DNA of 64,000 nt from Rhizobiaceae bacterium (GCA_029212415.1 JARGOF010000002.1:196877-260876), one strand, 5' to 3'. Numbered from the stretch's first letter, positions 30,767 through 40,782 are shown. Numbers and translations are program-made. Notes: generated from the letters alone by a model not told the origin.

Positions 30767-31624
30767 ATGAGTTCCAAACGAAGAAATGATGTCTGGGATC
30801 CCCTGGCCGATTCCAAATCCGACCGAGCACGGGCAGCCGAAGTGCTGTCCACTCCCCAGACGGAAGCACCGGCCTATCGGCTTGCCTTTGCCGATGAAGA
30901 TTTTCTGTGCCGGGAGGAACTGCGTCCGGTCCGCCTTCAGCTTGAATTATTGAAACCCGATATCATGCTGGAAGAACGGGGCATCAAATCAACCGTTGTC
31001 ATGTTTGGCGGCGCGCGCATTCCAGCGCCCGGCAAGGATGCCTGGGCCGCCAAGAACGAGACACAGCGCAAGAACCTGGCGGCGGCTTCAAAATACTACG
31101 AGGAAGCGCGCAAATTTGCCCGGATCTGTTCGCAACACTCGAGCGGCACGAACAACACGGAATTTGTTGTCGTGACTGGCGGTGGACCCGGTGTCATGGA
31201 AGCAGGCAATCGCGGCGCAGCCGATGATTCCTCACCATCCATCGGCTTGAATATCATTTTGCCGCATGAACAGGCGCCGAATGAATTTGTCACGCCCGAG
31301 CTCTGTTTCAATTTCCACTATTTCGCCGTGCGCAAGATGCATTTCCTCATGCGCGCCAGAGCCATCACGGTCTTTCCCGGCGGCTTTGGCACGATGGATG
31401 AGCTTTTTGAAACGCTGACGCTCATTCAGACCGGCCGCATGGAAGCTGTGCCGGTAATTCTGTTTGGTGCAGAATTCTGGCACAAGATCATCAATTTTGA
31501 GGAATTGGCCGCTTTTGGCACAATTTCACCTGAAGACCTGGGCCTGATCAGCTTTGTCGAAAGCGCAGACGAAGCCTGGCAGATTATTGTCGACCACTAC
31601 GCGCTTGAGGACGCCACGCAGTAA
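30767..31624 (+). CDS. LOG-family (TIGR00730) nucleotide phosphoribohydrolase-like protein
   Basis: Rossmann-like protein with the LOG signature PGGFGTMDELFETLT and, upstream, GGGPGVMEAGNRGA. Family members cleave nucleoside monophosphates to base and ribose 5-phosphate; plant members activate cytokinins. This longer version has about 80 extra residues at the N-terminus, which places it with bacterial proteins whose physiological substrate is uncertain. ATG 30767 gives 285 aa; TTG 30746 is less likely. Divergent from dapD. Confidence 0.85.
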   Translation: MSSKRRNDVWDPLADSKSDRARAAEVLSTPQTEAPAYRLAFADEDFLCREELRPVRLQLELLKPDIMLEERGIKSTVVMFGGARIPAPGKDAWAAKNETQRKNLAAASKYYEEARKFARICSQHSSGTNNTEFVVVTGGGPGVMEAGNRGAADDSSPSIGLNIILPHEQAPNEFVTPELCFNFHYFAVRKMHFLMRARAITVFPGGFGTMDELFETLTLIQTGRMEAVPVILFGAEFWHKIINFEELAAFGTISPEDLGLISFVESADEAWQIIVDHYALEDATQ

Positions 31625-31686
31625 ATGTTCCGGCTGCTGCAATTTGTCCTTTGGCGCTTGTGTCCGGAGCGGGCTATACATCGTTC

Positions 31687-32091
31687 ATGAGCAAGCGGCG
31701 GCAAAAGTCCTTCCTGGGTGAACTGCGCGCAGAGATGGCACGATTTGCCTGTCTTTGCGTGATGGTGCTTGCCATCCCGATGCTGCATCCGCTTGCCGAA
31801 GCCCATGCTGCTGAAAACGGCTTCAGCAGCATCATCTGCACCAGTTTTGGTGTTTCCGCCGATGCCCGTGACGACATTCCCGTCGGTGCGCCCGATGACT
31901 GTCCCTGTATCGTTCTTTGCCACGCCATGGCGGCGTCGAAGGTTTTTCACACGCTTCAATGGACGCCCCTTGTCAAGGACGCAGATGTCCCTGGCCGCAT
32001 CAGCTGGACGCTGGCGGAACGGGTATCGCAGACCGGCGATGGTCTGTTGTGCGGCAGCATTGGCATACGCGGTCCACCCGCCACCATTTGA
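31687..32091 (+). CDS. DUF2946-type small protein, possibly copper-related
   Basis: 134 aa with an N-terminal hydrophobic segment (about 18-37, ending AEAHA) that looks like a signal peptide, and a later cysteine motif, DCPCIVLCHAM, resembling the CPxC motif of DUF2946. The next gene is a PCuAC copper chaperone, and DUF2946 proteins usually neighbour copper genes, which supports a role in periplasmic copper handling. Start ATG 31687; TTG 31651 is possible. Confidence 0.65.
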   Translation: MSKRRQKSFLGELRAEMARFACLCVMVLAIPMLHPLAEAHAAENGFSSIICTSFGVSADARDDIPVGAPDDCPCIVLCHAMAASKVFHTLQWTPLVKDADVPGRISWTLAERVSQTGDGLLCGSIGIRGPPATI

Positions 32092-32150
32092 TCCAAATTG
32101 CTATGCCGCTGTGCAAGCGGCTCAACTGATCTGACAAATGGAACATCACA

Positions 32151-32720
32151 ATGCGTATGTTAAACACACTTCTCGCGGCTGCCGTAATAGGCCACGCCGC
32201 CGTTATTCTCGCCCCTGCCATGGCGCAAAGCCATGAAAAACAGGCCCATCAGTCTGAAGCGGTGGTTCAAGGTGATCTGGAGCTTTCCGGCTACTGGACC
32301 CGCGCAATGTTACCTGGCCAGAAGGTTGGCGGCGGCTTCGTGACCATCTCCAACAAGGGCAGCGATGACGATCGACTGATCTCCGTGAAAACACCATTGA
32401 CCCAACGCACGGAAATCCATGAGATGTCGATCATCGATGATGTCATGAAAATGCGTGCACTGCCCGATGGCCTGCCTGTTCCCGCTGGCCAGACCGTCGA
32501 ACTGAAACCGGGTGGTTATCACATCATGTTCATGGCCGTCGCCGAGCCCTTTGTTGCCGGCAGCATGGTGCCCGTTGTCCTGACATTCGAAAAGGCAGGC
32601 GAGGTGGAATTGATGCTGCCCATCATGCCGGCAGGCACCAAGGCGATGGACCATGAAAAGATGGAGCATGGCGGCAAGATGGAACACGGCAAGAAGAAAC
32701 ACGATTCAATGTCGGACTGA
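32151..32720 (+). CDS. Periplasmic copper chaperone, PCuAC family
   Basis: 189 aa. A signal peptide ends at about AMAQS (residue 26). The copper site of the family is formed by the His/Met set in EIHEMSIIDDVMKMR and YHIMFM. The C-terminus is an extra His/Met/Lys-rich tail (KAMDHEKMEHGGKMEHGKKKH), absent from minimal family members and itself able to bind copper. PCuAC proteins deliver Cu(I) to the CuA/CuB sites of cytochrome oxidase. It is 59 bases after the DUF2946 gene. Confidence 0.9.
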   Translation: MRMLNTLLAAAVIGHAAVILAPAMAQSHEKQAHQSEAVVQGDLELSGYWTRAMLPGQKVGGGFVTISNKGSDDDRLISVKTPLTQRTEIHEMSIIDDVMKMRALPDGLPVPAGQTVELKPGGYHIMFMAVAEPFVAGSMVPVVLTFEKAGEVELMLPIMPAGTKAMDHEKMEHGGKMEHGKKKHDSMSD

Positions 32721-32741
32721 CAGCCATTCGACCTGAATAAA

Positions 32742-32763
32742 CCGGTGCCGGGTTCGGCGCCGG
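32742..32763. terminator. Convergent hairpin after PCuAC and HAD genes
   Basis: CCGGTGCCG pairs with CGGCGCCGG around GGTT, nine pairs including one G-U, between the convergent stops at 32720 and 32776. T tracts are short, so efficiency is uncertain. Confidence 0.55.
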
Positions 32764-32775
32764 AATTCAGCTTGG

Positions 32776-33495
32776 TCAGGCCGCCGGTGATCCGCCGGTC
32801 AGATAGTGCTCAAGGAAACCGGCGAGATCATCGGTAATGTAATCGATGTGATCACCGTCGCGCCCGTCACTTTCCCAGACTTCCTCAATGACAGTGTCCA
32901 GATTGTGCGGGACGATCAGCACCGTGCGCATGCCCAGTGTCTTGGGAACGGTCAGGTTGCGTGGCAGGTCCTCAAACATCACGGCCTTGTCGCCGGGAAT
33001 ATTGTGACGGGCCAGAAACCGGTCATAGGTCTGGCTTGCCGGTTTGGGTTGCAGATCAGCAGCCAGAATATCAAAAATATCGTCAAAATGATCAAGAATG
33101 CCAAGGGCCGTCGCAGTGCGCTGTGCGTGGGCGACGTCACCATTGGTGAAAATGAATTTCCGCCCTGGCAAAGCGCGGATGGCGGCGCCCAGTTGCGGGT
33201 TGGGCTTGACCCAGGAATAATCGATATCATGGACCTTTTCGAGGAACTCATTGGGGTCGATACCGTGCAGGTTGATCAGCCCGTTCATCGTTGTTCCATA
33301 GTCGCGATAATAGGTCTTCTGGATCGTGCGCGCCTCATCGTGCGGAAGCTTCAAAAGATCGGACACATAGGCGGTCATCTTTTTGTCGATCTGTGAAAAC
33401 AGATCCGTGTGGCGCGGATAGAGCGTATTGTCGAGATCAAAAACCCATTCGGTAATGTGTTCGAAATCGGCGGATTCTGGCAGGTGATTTGACAT
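32776..33495 (-). CDS. Pyrimidine 5'-nucleotidase-like HAD hydrolase
   Basis: 239-aa HAD-superfamily protein of the pyr-5-nucleotidase type (TIGR01993). Motif I is FDLDNTLYP with both catalytic Asp, motif II is FIFTNGD, motif III contains KP, and motif IV is MFEDLPRN. In Hyphomicrobiales this gene is commonly between argB and dapD, as it nearly is here. Substrate is by family only. Confidence 0.88.
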   Translation of the reverse strand: MSNHLPESADFEHITEWVFDLDNTLYPRHTDLFSQIDKKMTAYVSDLLKLPHDEARTIQKTYYRDYGTTMNGLINLHGIDPNEFLEKVHDIDYSWVKPNPQLGAAIRALPGRKFIFTNGDVAHAQRTATALGILDHFDDIFDILAADLQPKPASQTYDRFLARHNIPGDKAVMFEDLPRNLTVPKTLGMRTVLIVPHNLDTVIEEVWESDGRDGDHIDYITDDLAGFLEHYLTGGSPAA

Positions 33496-33604
33496 GCTGC
33501 CTTATGGCACGTTTGGCGGCTTTGTGCACCAGCATTTCCACCGGTGTTTGTTTTAACACGCCTGAGCGCTTCCCTTTGATCAAGAAAGGTTCTAGAGCGC
33601 CACC

Positions 33605-34510
33605 ATGGAATTCTGGATACCGATTACCATCGCCGCCGCCTTTCTTCAAAATGTGCGCTCGGCCATGCAAAAACACCTCAAAGGGGTCATGGGAACAACC
33701 GGCGCGACCTTCGTGCGCTTTGGTTTCGGTTTCCCTTTCGCCCTGCTGTTCGTGGCCGTTCTGCATCTTGGCTTTGACATGTCGCTGCCGCGATGGAACA
33801 CAGCCTTTGTCTTGTGGGCGCTGCTGGGCGGCGTTTCGCAGATTGTCTCCACCTTGCTGCTTGTCTATCTGTTTTCCTTCAGGAATTTCACTGTTGGTAC
33901 GGCCTATTCGCGCACCGAACCGGCACAGGCAGCCTTTTTCGGCCTGTTGTTTCTGGGCGAAACAGTCAGCGCCGCAAGCCTGTTTGCCATAGCAATCTCG
34001 GTGATGGGCGTCATGCTGATTTCCGTCGCACGCTCGGTGGTCAGCTGGAAAAGTCTGGTCACGTCTGTTCTCAGCCGCACGGCCTTGATCGGTCTTGCTT
34101 CCGGAACCGGGTTCGGCGTTTCGGCGGTGGCCTATCGCGCTGCATCCCTGTCGCTCGGTGGTCCGAATTTCATGATGCAGGCAGCCGTCACGCTGGCCTT
34201 TGTCATCATCTTTCAGACCTGCGTCATGCTCATCTGGATGATCTTGCGCGACCGCGGCGAACTTGTGCGGATTGCGGCTGCCTGGAAACCGGCGCTGGTG
34301 GTCGGCATCGCCGGTGCAACAGCGTCTTTCGGATGGTTCATGGCCATGACCCTGCAACAGGCCGCCTATGTGAAAGTGCTGGCGCAGGTGGAGATCATCT
34401 TCACCTTTGCCTCTTCGGTCTTCATCTTCAAGGAATCCATCAACCGGCTGGAAATCCTCGGCACATTGCTGATCGTTGCCGGTGTCGTTGCTCTTGTGGT
34501 CTTTGCCTGA
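33605..34510 (+). CDS. DMT-superfamily (EamA) transporter
   Basis: 301 aa with about ten hydrophobic segments in two EamA-like halves. The typical loop after helix 3, with RTEPAQAAFFG, is present, and the end of the second half carries FKESINRLEILG. EamA proteins export metabolites or amino acids across the inner membrane; the substrate here is not predictable. ATG 33605 follows a TTCTAGAG-like sequence. It breaks the usual argB-HAD adjacency and is convergent with argB. Confidence 0.85.
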   Translation: MEFWIPITIAAAFLQNVRSAMQKHLKGVMGTTGATFVRFGFGFPFALLFVAVLHLGFDMSLPRWNTAFVLWALLGGVSQIVSTLLLVYLFSFRNFTVGTAYSRTEPAQAAFFGLLFLGETVSAASLFAIAISVMGVMLISVARSVVSWKSLVTSVLSRTALIGLASGTGFGVSAVAYRAASLSLGGPNFMMQAAVTLAFVIIFQTCVMLIWMILRDRGELVRIAAAWKPALVVGIAGATASFGWFMAMTLQQAAYVKVLAQVEIIFTFASSVFIFKESINRLEILGTLLIVAGVVALVVFA

Positions 34511-34543
34511 GCAAAAACCTGTGGAGCGTGCAACTGGTCCCGT

Positions 34544-35449
34544 TCAGGGAACAATCAGCGTGCCTGCACCATGTTTGGTGAAAATTTCCAGAAGCACCGC
34601 ATGGGCGGTCTTGCCGTTCAGGATGACCACGCCCTCAACGCCTGATTCGATCGCCTGAATGCAGGTTTCGACCTTGGGAATCATGCCGCCGGAAATGGTG
34701 CCATCGGCAATCAGCGTGTGGGCTTCCGAGACGGAAAGCTGTTTGATGAGATTGCCGGCCTTGTCGAGAACGCCCGGCACATCGGTCAGGAACAAAAGCC
34801 GCGTCGCGGACAGTGAGCCTGCGATAGCGCCGGCAAAAACATCGGCATTGATATTATAGGTATGGCCGTCACGGCCCGGCGCCACCGGGGCAATGACCGG
34901 GATCATTTCCGATTTTGCCAGCAGATCCAGCAGGGTCCTGTCCACTTCGACGATTTCGCCGACAAAGCCCAGATCAAGCACCCGCTCGATATTCGAATCG
35001 GGATCGATAATGGTTTTCTTGACCTTTTCGGCAAACACCATATTGCCGTCCTTGCCGCACAGGCCGATGGCCCATTCGCCTTCGGCATTGATCATGGCGA
35101 CAATTTCCTTGTTGATGGAACCGGCCAGCACCATTTCAACAATCTCGACCGTCTTTTCGTCGGTGACCCGCAGGCCGCCTTCGAATTTCGACTCGATGCC
35201 CATCTTGCTGAGCATGGCGCCAATCTGCGGACCGCCGCCGTGCACGACAATCGGGTTGACGCCCGATTGCTTCAGCAGCGCGATGTCGCGTGCAAATGCC
35301 CGGCCCAGTTCCACATCGCCCATGGCATGACCGCCATATTTGACCACGATCGTGCGGTTCTCGTAGCGCTGCATGTAGGGCAATGCCTGCGACAGCAATT
35401 TTGCCTGCATTTCGCTGTTTTCTGTATTGTCGGTATCGATATTGGCCAT
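34544..35449 (-). CDS. argB: Acetylglutamate kinase
   Basis: Second step of arginine biosynthesis. The N-terminal KYGGHAMG, the substrate/ATP loop [12 protein letters not shown], and [13 protein letters not shown] are diagnostic of the amino acid kinase fold and of ArgB. 301 aa, including an N-terminal extension like arginine-sensitive, hexameric forms; feedback inhibition is therefore likely but not proven. The neighbour msrB is divergent. Confidence 0.97.
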   Translation of the reverse strand: MANIDTDNTENSEMQAKLLSQALPYMQRYENRTIVVKYGGHAMGDVELGRAFARDIALLKQSGVNPIVVHGGGPQIGAMLSKMGIESKFEGGLRVTDEKTVEIVEMVLAGSINKEIVAMINAEGEWAIGLCGKDGNMVFAEKVKKTIIDPDSNIERVLDLGFVGEIVEVDRTLLDLLAKSEMIPVIAPVAPGRDGHTYNINADVFAGAIAGSLSATRLLFLTDVPGVLDKAGNLIKQLSVSEAHTLIADGTISGGMIPKVETCIQAIESGVEGVVILNGKTAHAVLLEIFTKHGAGTLIVP

Positions 35450-35605
35450 GGATGTCCCTCTGATTTCTGGTTTTCTAGCGACATTGGCTTTTCAGGGCAA
35501 TCGCTGATTTGTGAACGGACCCTGCAGGCTGATCGCGAAAAGTTCATGGGCGCTTTCATGCGGCAATGACTATATTGAAAGAAAGCAACGCAAGAGAGGT
35601 TTGTC

Positions 35606-36103
35606 ATGAAACGCCGTAATTTTCTGCTATCAGGCGCAGCGCTCGCATCAATGGGTGGATTTTATCTTCTCAAGCCGTCATCCATGCAAGCCGTTGCGAG
35701 TGAGGACGGGTTCGAAATTTCCTATAATGACGACCAGTGGCGCGATATGCTCAGTGCAGAACAATATGCTGTCCTGCGCACCGAGGCGACAGAGCGGGCC
35801 TACACCAGCCCTTTGCTCGAGGAGAAGCGCGAAGGCACTTACAATTGCGCCGGGTGCGCACTGCCGCTCTATGCGTCAGCGACAAAATTTGACAGTGGCA
35901 CCGGCTGGCCGAGTTTCTATGAAGCGCTGCCGGACGCTGTGGCCACGCGCCGCGATTTCAAGCTGTTCCTGCCGCGCACTGAAGTGCATTGCCGCCGCTG
36001 TGGTGGCCATCTCGGGCATATTTTCAGTGATGGACCGGAGCCGACCGGACTGCGTCATTGCATCAATGGCGTCGCTCTGACTTTTGAGGCAAAGCAGGTC
36101 TGA
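35606..36103 (+). CDS. msrB: Exported methionine-R-sulfoxide reductase
   Basis: 165 aa. The N-terminus MKRRNFLLSGAALA carries a twin-arginine pattern (RRxFL) and a hydrophobic core, so export by Tat is likely, unusual for MsrB. The catalytic domain has two CxxC zinc pairs (CAGC; CRRC), the GTGWPSF block and the catalytic Cys in RHCINGVAL near the end. It reduces Met-R-sulfoxide in proteins. Divergent from argB. Confidence 0.92.
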   Translation: MKRRNFLLSGAALASMGGFYLLKPSSMQAVASEDGFEISYNDDQWRDMLSAEQYAVLRTEATERAYTSPLLEEKREGTYNCAGCALPLYASATKFDSGTGWPSFYEALPDAVATRRDFKLFLPRTEVHCRRCGGHLGHIFSDGPEPTGLRHCINGVALTFEAKQV

Positions 36104-36182
36104 AGCACAGTGTGATCGCACCGGGTGAGGGGCTGGAACGGGACGCCTATGCGACCTTGTTGCAGTCCCGATTTTGCAGCGC

Positions 36183-36929
36183 TCAGCCCCGTTCGCCGGG
36201 CGGTTCGGGCCTGAATGAGCGCCATATGGACAGGGCTGCAAAATAGACCGATGACAGCACCCACAGCCAGAAAATGATCCATGAGGTCTTTTGATCCGCT
36301 GAGGTGTCCAGCGGCACCAGCACCAGCCGCAGCGTGGTTGCAGCCCACAGGACCGTCATCGGAACGGTCACGCCGCGCCAATCCTTTACCCGGAAGGGAT
36401 GGACATATTTAAGCGGTATGAAGGTCAGAACCACGAAGACCGCCAGAACGATCAGATTGGTCCATTGGCTGGTCTGCAGGATGTGAAAATACAGCACGAC
36501 CGCATTCCACAGGGCCGGAAAGCCGGAGAAATAATAGTCCGACGTCTTTATGCTGGTATTGGCGAATGTGTAGCAGGAAACCGCCATGATGGTGGCAGCC
36601 GTTATGGTTTCCCAGCCTGCCGGCACAAGGCCGAACCAGTAGATCATCATCGCCGGAACGGCGACATAGTTGAAATAATCGATCACATTGTCGAGTGTTG
36701 TGCCGTCAAGTTGCGGGGTGACTTCACTGACCTTGATCTTGCGGGCCAGCGTTCCGTCGATACCATCGACAAAGAGGGCAAGCCCCAGCCACATGAAGAC
36801 GGCGGTCTTGTCATTGTCAAAAATGGCAATGAGGGCCAGAAACCCCAGCACGATACCCGATGCCGTGAAAGCGTGCACCGCCCATGCCATGGCCACCATC
36901 TGTGGCTCGTGCTTGTCTCCCTCGCGCAT
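36183..36929 (-). CDS. pcs: Phosphatidylcholine synthase
   Basis: Integral membrane CDP-alcohol phosphotransferase that condenses choline with CDP-diacylglycerol. The motif DG-x2-AR-x(n)-DG-x3-D is seen in DGTLARKIKVSEVTPQLDG followed by TTLDNVIDY. About seven to eight membrane helices. ATG 36929 gives 248 aa; an ATG at 37013 would add 28 residues with no likeness. The family is a marker of Hyphomicrobiales and other host- or choline-associated alphaproteobacteria. Confidence 0.93.
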   Translation of the reverse strand: MREGDKHEPQMVAMAWAVHAFTASGIVLGFLALIAIFDNDKTAVFMWLGLALFVDGIDGTLARKIKVSEVTPQLDGTTLDNVIDYFNYVAVPAMMIYWFGLVPAGWETITAATIMAVSCYTFANTSIKTSDYYFSGFPALWNAVVLYFHILQTSQWTNLIVLAVFVVLTFIPLKYVHPFRVKDWRGVTVPMTVLWAATTLRLVLVPLDTSADQKTSWIIFWLWVLSSVYFAALSIWRSFRPEPPGERG

Positions 36930-37072
36930 CGCTTGTCTTTCTCCCGCCGGGCATGCCGGTCGTGCATGGTATGAAGCAGGGTTCCTTTGCGCCTTGGCAA
37001 AACCTTGCTGCAATGATCATCAGGACATTAAACACCACCCACCGGCAATGCCACAATAATTCTGCGCCTGCG

Positions 37073-37714
37073 TCAGGATCTGACGGCGTCTATGATCGCC
37101 TGACGCAATTCGTCCATGCCTGAGGCCTTTTCCGATGACGTGGCAATCACGTGCGGAAAGGCTGCGGGATGTTTTTTCAGGCTTTCCAGTGTGCGCTCCA
37201 GCAAGGGGGGCACACCGGCAGCTTTTATCTTGTCAATCTTTGTCAGCACCACCTGGTAGGAAACGGCAGCCTTGTCGAGGAGTTTGAGAACATCCTCATC
37301 ATTGGCCTTGATGCCGTGGCGGGCGTCAATCAGCAGATAGACGCGTTTGAGCGTCGCCCGTCCGCGCAAATAGTCAAAGACCAGCCGTGTCCATTGATCG
37401 ACCTGGTCTTTCGGCGCCTTGGCATAGCCGTAACCGGGCATGTCGACCAGCGCCATGGGCGGCAACTTGCCGTCACTGTTGGAATAGCCTTCGGGCACAA
37501 AATAGTTCAGTTCCTGTGTCCGGCCCGGCGTGTTGGATGTCCTGGCAAGTCCCTTGTGGCGCACCAGCGCATTGATCAGCGATGACTTGCCGACATTCGA
37601 CCGCCCGGCAAAGGCGATCTCGGGAGGGCCTTCAGGTGGCAGAAAATCCATGGATGGAACGCTGCGGATGAAGACCCATGATTTGCCGAACAGGGTTTTG
37701 CTGTTTTCAATCAT
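37073..37714 (-). CDS. engB: GTP-binding protein EngB/YsxC
   Basis: Small GTPase for 50S ribosome assembly. G1 is GRSNVGKS, G3 DMPGYGYA, G4 TKIDK, and the [12 protein letters not shown] switch I region is clear. 213 aa. It follows yidC by 31 bases on the same strand, forming the rpmH-rnpA-yidC-engB unit. Confidence 0.96.
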   Translation of the reverse strand: MIENSKTLFGKSWVFIRSVPSMDFLPPEGPPEIAFAGRSNVGKSSLINALVRHKGLARTSNTPGRTQELNYFVPEGYSNSDGKLPPMALVDMPGYGYAKAPKDQVDQWTRLVFDYLRGRATLKRVYLLIDARHGIKANDEDVLKLLDKAAVSYQVVLTKIDKIKAAGVPPLLERTLESLKKHPAAFPHVIATSSEKASGMDELRQAIIDAVRS

Positions 37715-37745
37715 CGGTTCATGGCCCCGGCGTGTGCCACGCGCA

Positions 37746-39569
37746 CTATTCCGCCGCCTTGGGTTTCTTCTTGAAAAGGTCCATGAGATTGTCCCACAGT
37801 TCGATCTTGACGCCCTGGCGCTTCATGATCACGCCCTGCTGAACGATGGAAAGCGCGTTGTTCCATGCCCAGTAGATCACCAGACCGGCCGGGAAAGTGG
37901 CCAGCATGAAGGTGAAGATAACCGGCATCCAGGTGAAAATCATCGCCTGTGTCGGATCGGGCGGTGTCGGGTTCATGCGCATCTGCAGGAACATGGTGAT
38001 GCCCATCAGCAATGGCCATACGCCAATCATCAGGAAGGATGGCGGATCGAATGGAATGAGCCCGAACAGGTTGAACAGCGTTGTCGGATCCGGCGCCGAA
38101 AGGTCCTGGATCCAGCCAAAGAACGGCGCATGGCGCATTTCAATGGTCACATAGAGAACCTTGTAGAGCGCAAAGAAGACCGGGATCTGCAACAGCACCG
38201 GCCAACAGCCGGCAACCGGATTGATCTTTTCCTTCTTGTAGAGCTCCATCATCGCCTTTTGCTGGGCCTGACGGTCATCGCCAAACTTGGCTTTGATTTC
38301 CTCCATCTTCGGCTGAACCTTCTTCATGTTGGCCATCGAGCGGTAGGACTTGTTGGCCAGCGGGAAGAAGATCAGCTTCAACAGCACGGTTGTCGTCAGG
38401 ATGGCGACGCCGAAATTGCCGAAGAATCTGTAGAAGAAGTCAAGCACGTGAAACATCGGCTTGGTGATGAAGTAGAACCAGCCCCAGTCGATCATCAGGT
38501 CGAAACGATCAATATTGTAGCTGTCCTGATAGTCATTGATGATCGGTACCTGCTTGGCGCCGGCAAAGAGATGTTTTTCCATCGTCTCGACCTGGCCGGG
38601 CTGGATCGTCACCGCATCGCTGAGGAAATCGGTCTGGTAGCGTGGCCGGCCGTCATCAAAATAGGAAAAGCGCGCCTGATAGGGCTGCTGCTGTGCGGGA
38701 ATGAGCGCTGTTGCCCAATATTTGTCGGTGATGCCCATCCAGCCATTGTCGGCTTTCGCCGGCGTTATGGTGCGATCTTCCTCGACATCATCGTAGTCAA
38801 TCTCTTGCAGCCCTTCCTCACCGATGACGCCCAGCAGACCTTCATGCAGCACATAGATGCCAGTCAGCGCAGGCTTGTTGAAACGGGTGACGCGGCCATA
38901 GGGGGAAATCGATACAGGCGCCTGCGTATTGTTGGTGACGTCGTCCGAGATGGTGAACATGAACTTGTCGTCAACACTGATCGTGCGCTCGAAAGTCAGG
39001 CCCTTGTCGTTGGTCCAGGTAAGGACGACAGGCGTATCTTCCGTCAGTTCCGGATCGCCCGAAACGTTCCAGACGGTGTCGGCCCCCGGGACCTTGCCGC
39101 TGGCTTCATTGCCGGCAAAACCGAACTCGGCAAAATAACCGGCCTGCATGGAGGCCGGAGAAAGCAATTCGATGATCGGGCTCGTGGGATCGACGGTCTC
39201 GTGATATTCCTTCAGCTTCAGATCATCAAAACGCGCGCCGGTCAGATTGATTGTTCCGGTCAGCGCAGGCGTATTGATGACGAGGCGTTGCGACTGGCCA
39301 AGAGAGGCGTCACGGCTGATGCCCTCATTGGCGACAGCGCCTGATGCAGCACCTGGCAGGCCGGAGACCGTTGCACCGGACTGTGGCAGATCGCCGTTGC
39401 CGGTTGAAACTGTGCCCTGTGCGGCCTGCTGTTCAAGCTGTTGTGCCTGCAAGGCTTCCTGGGCGAGGCGTTCGCTTTCCACTTTCGGGCCGAGATACAG
39501 AAATTGCCAGGCAATCAGGATCAGCACCGATAGGGCAATGGCAATGAAGTAATTGCGGTTCTGTTGCAT
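37746..39569 (-). CDS. yidC: Membrane protein insertase YidC
   Basis: 607 aa. Membrane helix at residues 6-24, a large periplasmic P1 domain (about 60-345), then the conserved insertase core with five helices (about 370-590) carrying [16 protein letters not shown], the coiled-coil hairpin and the final MKRQG tail. It inserts inner-membrane proteins with or without Sec. The start overlaps the rnpA stop (TAATG), so translation is coupled. Confidence 0.97.
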   Translation of the reverse strand: MQQNRNYFIAIALSVLILIAWQFLYLGPKVESERLAQEALQAQQLEQQAAQGTVSTGNGDLPQSGATVSGLPGAASGAVANEGISRDASLGQSQRLVINTPALTGTINLTGARFDDLKLKEYHETVDPTSPIIELLSPASMQAGYFAEFGFAGNEASGKVPGADTVWNVSGDPELTEDTPVVLTWTNDKGLTFERTISVDDKFMFTISDDVTNNTQAPVSISPYGRVTRFNKPALTGIYVLHEGLLGVIGEEGLQEIDYDDVEEDRTITPAKADNGWMGITDKYWATALIPAQQQPYQARFSYFDDGRPRYQTDFLSDAVTIQPGQVETMEKHLFAGAKQVPIINDYQDSYNIDRFDLMIDWGWFYFITKPMFHVLDFFYRFFGNFGVAILTTTVLLKLIFFPLANKSYRSMANMKKVQPKMEEIKAKFGDDRQAQQKAMMELYKKEKINPVAGCWPVLLQIPVFFALYKVLYVTIEMRHAPFFGWIQDLSAPDPTTLFNLFGLIPFDPPSFLMIGVWPLLMGITMFLQMRMNPTPPDPTQAMIFTWMPVIFTFMLATFPAGLVIYWAWNNALSIVQQGVIMKRQGVKIELWDNLMDLFKKKPKAAE

Positions 39570-39970
39570 TATTCGGTCCTGTTATCTGGCTCTGCGGCGC
39601 GGCGCTGGCTTTGTTTGTCCCTGGGCTGCTGGCCGATCCGGCTGACAAGGGATTTCGTCAATTTTTCAAAGGGCGCAGTCAGGGTGTCGCGCCGGGCAAC
39701 GATTACATAATCATGGCCGGGCATCATATCAAACCCTGCAGTCAGGCGAACGACTTCGCGCAGGCGCCTTTTCATTCTGTTTCGTTCCACGGCATTTCCC
39801 TGCCGCTTGGTCACTGTATAGCCGATGCGAGGCGCCTCATCCGAGGCGCCTCGATCAAGAATATCGAGCACAAAAAAAGGACCCTTTCGCCGCTCGCCCT
39901 TGCGGACGGCAAGAAATTGCGGACGTTTTTTCAGTCGTTCGATCCGCGGCGATGGCCCGTTTGATGGCAT
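39569..39970 (-). CDS. rnpA: Ribonuclease P protein component
   Basis: Basic 133-aa protein subunit of RNase P, which cuts tRNA 5' leaders. The RNR-like motif is in [15 protein letters not shown], with GYTVTKR before it. The N-terminus [19 protein letters not shown] is typical. It lies about 33 bases after rpmH. No stop or frame anomalies. Confidence 0.95.
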   Translation of the reverse strand: MPSNGPSPRIERLKKRPQFLAVRKGERRKGPFFVLDILDRGASDEAPRIGYTVTKRQGNAVERNRMKRRLREVVRLTAGFDMMPGHDYVIVARRDTLTAPFEKLTKSLVSRIGQQPRDKQSQRRAAEPDNRTE

Positions 39971-40003
39971 AGGCCCTTCTTCGTGATTACAAACGGAGCC
40001 GGC

Positions 40004-40141
40004 CTATGCCGACAGACGCTTGCGTCCACGTGCACGGCGCGCAGCAATGACCTTGCGGCCACCGGTTGTTGCAAGGCGTGCGCGGAAGCCGTGGCGGCGT
40101 TTACGCACAAGTTTGGACGGTTGATAGGTACGCTTTGTCAT
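40004..40141 (-). CDS. rpmH: 50S ribosomal protein L34
   Basis: 45-aa protein, read directly from the reverse strand: [19 protein letters not shown] at the start and [12 protein letters not shown] at the end, the complete L34 pattern. It heads the rpmH-rnpA-yidC-engB operon. An extra Thr follows Met relative to many relatives. A strong promoter lies about 130 bases upstream and the leader between them can form two hairpins. Confidence 0.97.
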   Translation of the reverse strand: MTKRTYQPSKLVRKRRHGFRARLATTGGRKVIAARRARGRKRLSA

Positions 40142-40266
40142 TTATTTTAATACCGCGGTGTGCGGTCCTTCTTTGGACTGTCGTAAGACAGTAGCGTTGC
40201 GATTGACGTTCGGGTGTTCGGGCGCAAAAAAACAAGCGCCGGACAGCTGAATCCGAACGTGCGCGG

Positions 40267-40295
40267 CTTATACGCATATGGCCTCGCCAAGTCAA
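40267..40295 (-). promoter_or_regulatory. Sigma70-type promoter of rpmH
   Basis: On the minus strand TTGACT (40295-40290), a 17-base spacer, and TATAAG (40272-40267), a near-consensus promoter. Transcription would begin near 40260, leaving a leader of about 120 bases with GGCGC/GCGCC and ACTGTC-TTAC-GACAGT hairpins before rpmH. Confidence 0.8.
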
Positions 40296-40778
40296 ATGTT
40301 GATCGTATCCAAAATGCCGCTTTGCGCATGTCTGCGCGGCTCTGCAGCCTCACACGGTCAGCCAAGGGCCTGGCATGAACCGATCACCTTCAGTCACATG
40401 ACGGTGAGACCGGCCATCTATCCATTGTCTTGCAGTCGCTTCTATACGATTTGATGGGGTGTCGCCACCCGAGCACAAATTCATACCGGTTACGCTGACG
40501 GAGGCGGGACCTGTGATGAAGCCTTGGGAATTTACAAGGAATGGAAAGCGACACGTAAAGGGAAGCGACAGGGAAATTGAACAACGCCTGTTTGAGGACA
40601 TGCTGCACGAAAACTCACGGGACTGTGAGAAGCAACACGATCTCATTCACGCATACGTTCCGTATCAAAGCGCCGAATTCATTGGGCAAGGGCGCGCGCA
40701 AATGCTTAGTCTGAACAGACCGGGCTGCGATACGGCAGTTTTGCAAAGGCCACAGACGCGCTGTATCAGGAGCACGAC
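40296..40778. other. Intergenic region rpmH promoter to VTT gene
   Basis: About 480 bases without a recognised gene. A short GC hairpin, GGGTG-TCGC-CACCC, is at about 40457-40470. One possible small frame, annotated separately at 40516-40782, covers the right part. The rest shows no RNA gene that I can identify. Confidence 0.4.
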
Positions 40779-40782
40779 ATGA
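40516..40782 (+). CDS. Possible small protein upstream of VTT gene, low confidence
   Basis: 88-codon frame beginning MKPWEFTRNGKRHVKG, with GGAGG about 11 bases before the ATG (GTG 40513 and a longer start at 40459 are alternatives). Its stop overlaps the next gene by ATGA, the pattern of coupled genes. The first 60 residues are charged and protein-like (EIEQRLFEDMLHE), the last 25 less so. I do not recognise it, and chance overlap is possible. Confidence 0.28.
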   Translation: MKPWEFTRNGKRHVKGSDREIEQRLFEDMLHENSRDCEKQHDLIHAYVPYQSAEFIGQGRAQMLSLNRPGCDTAVLQRPQTRCIRSTT

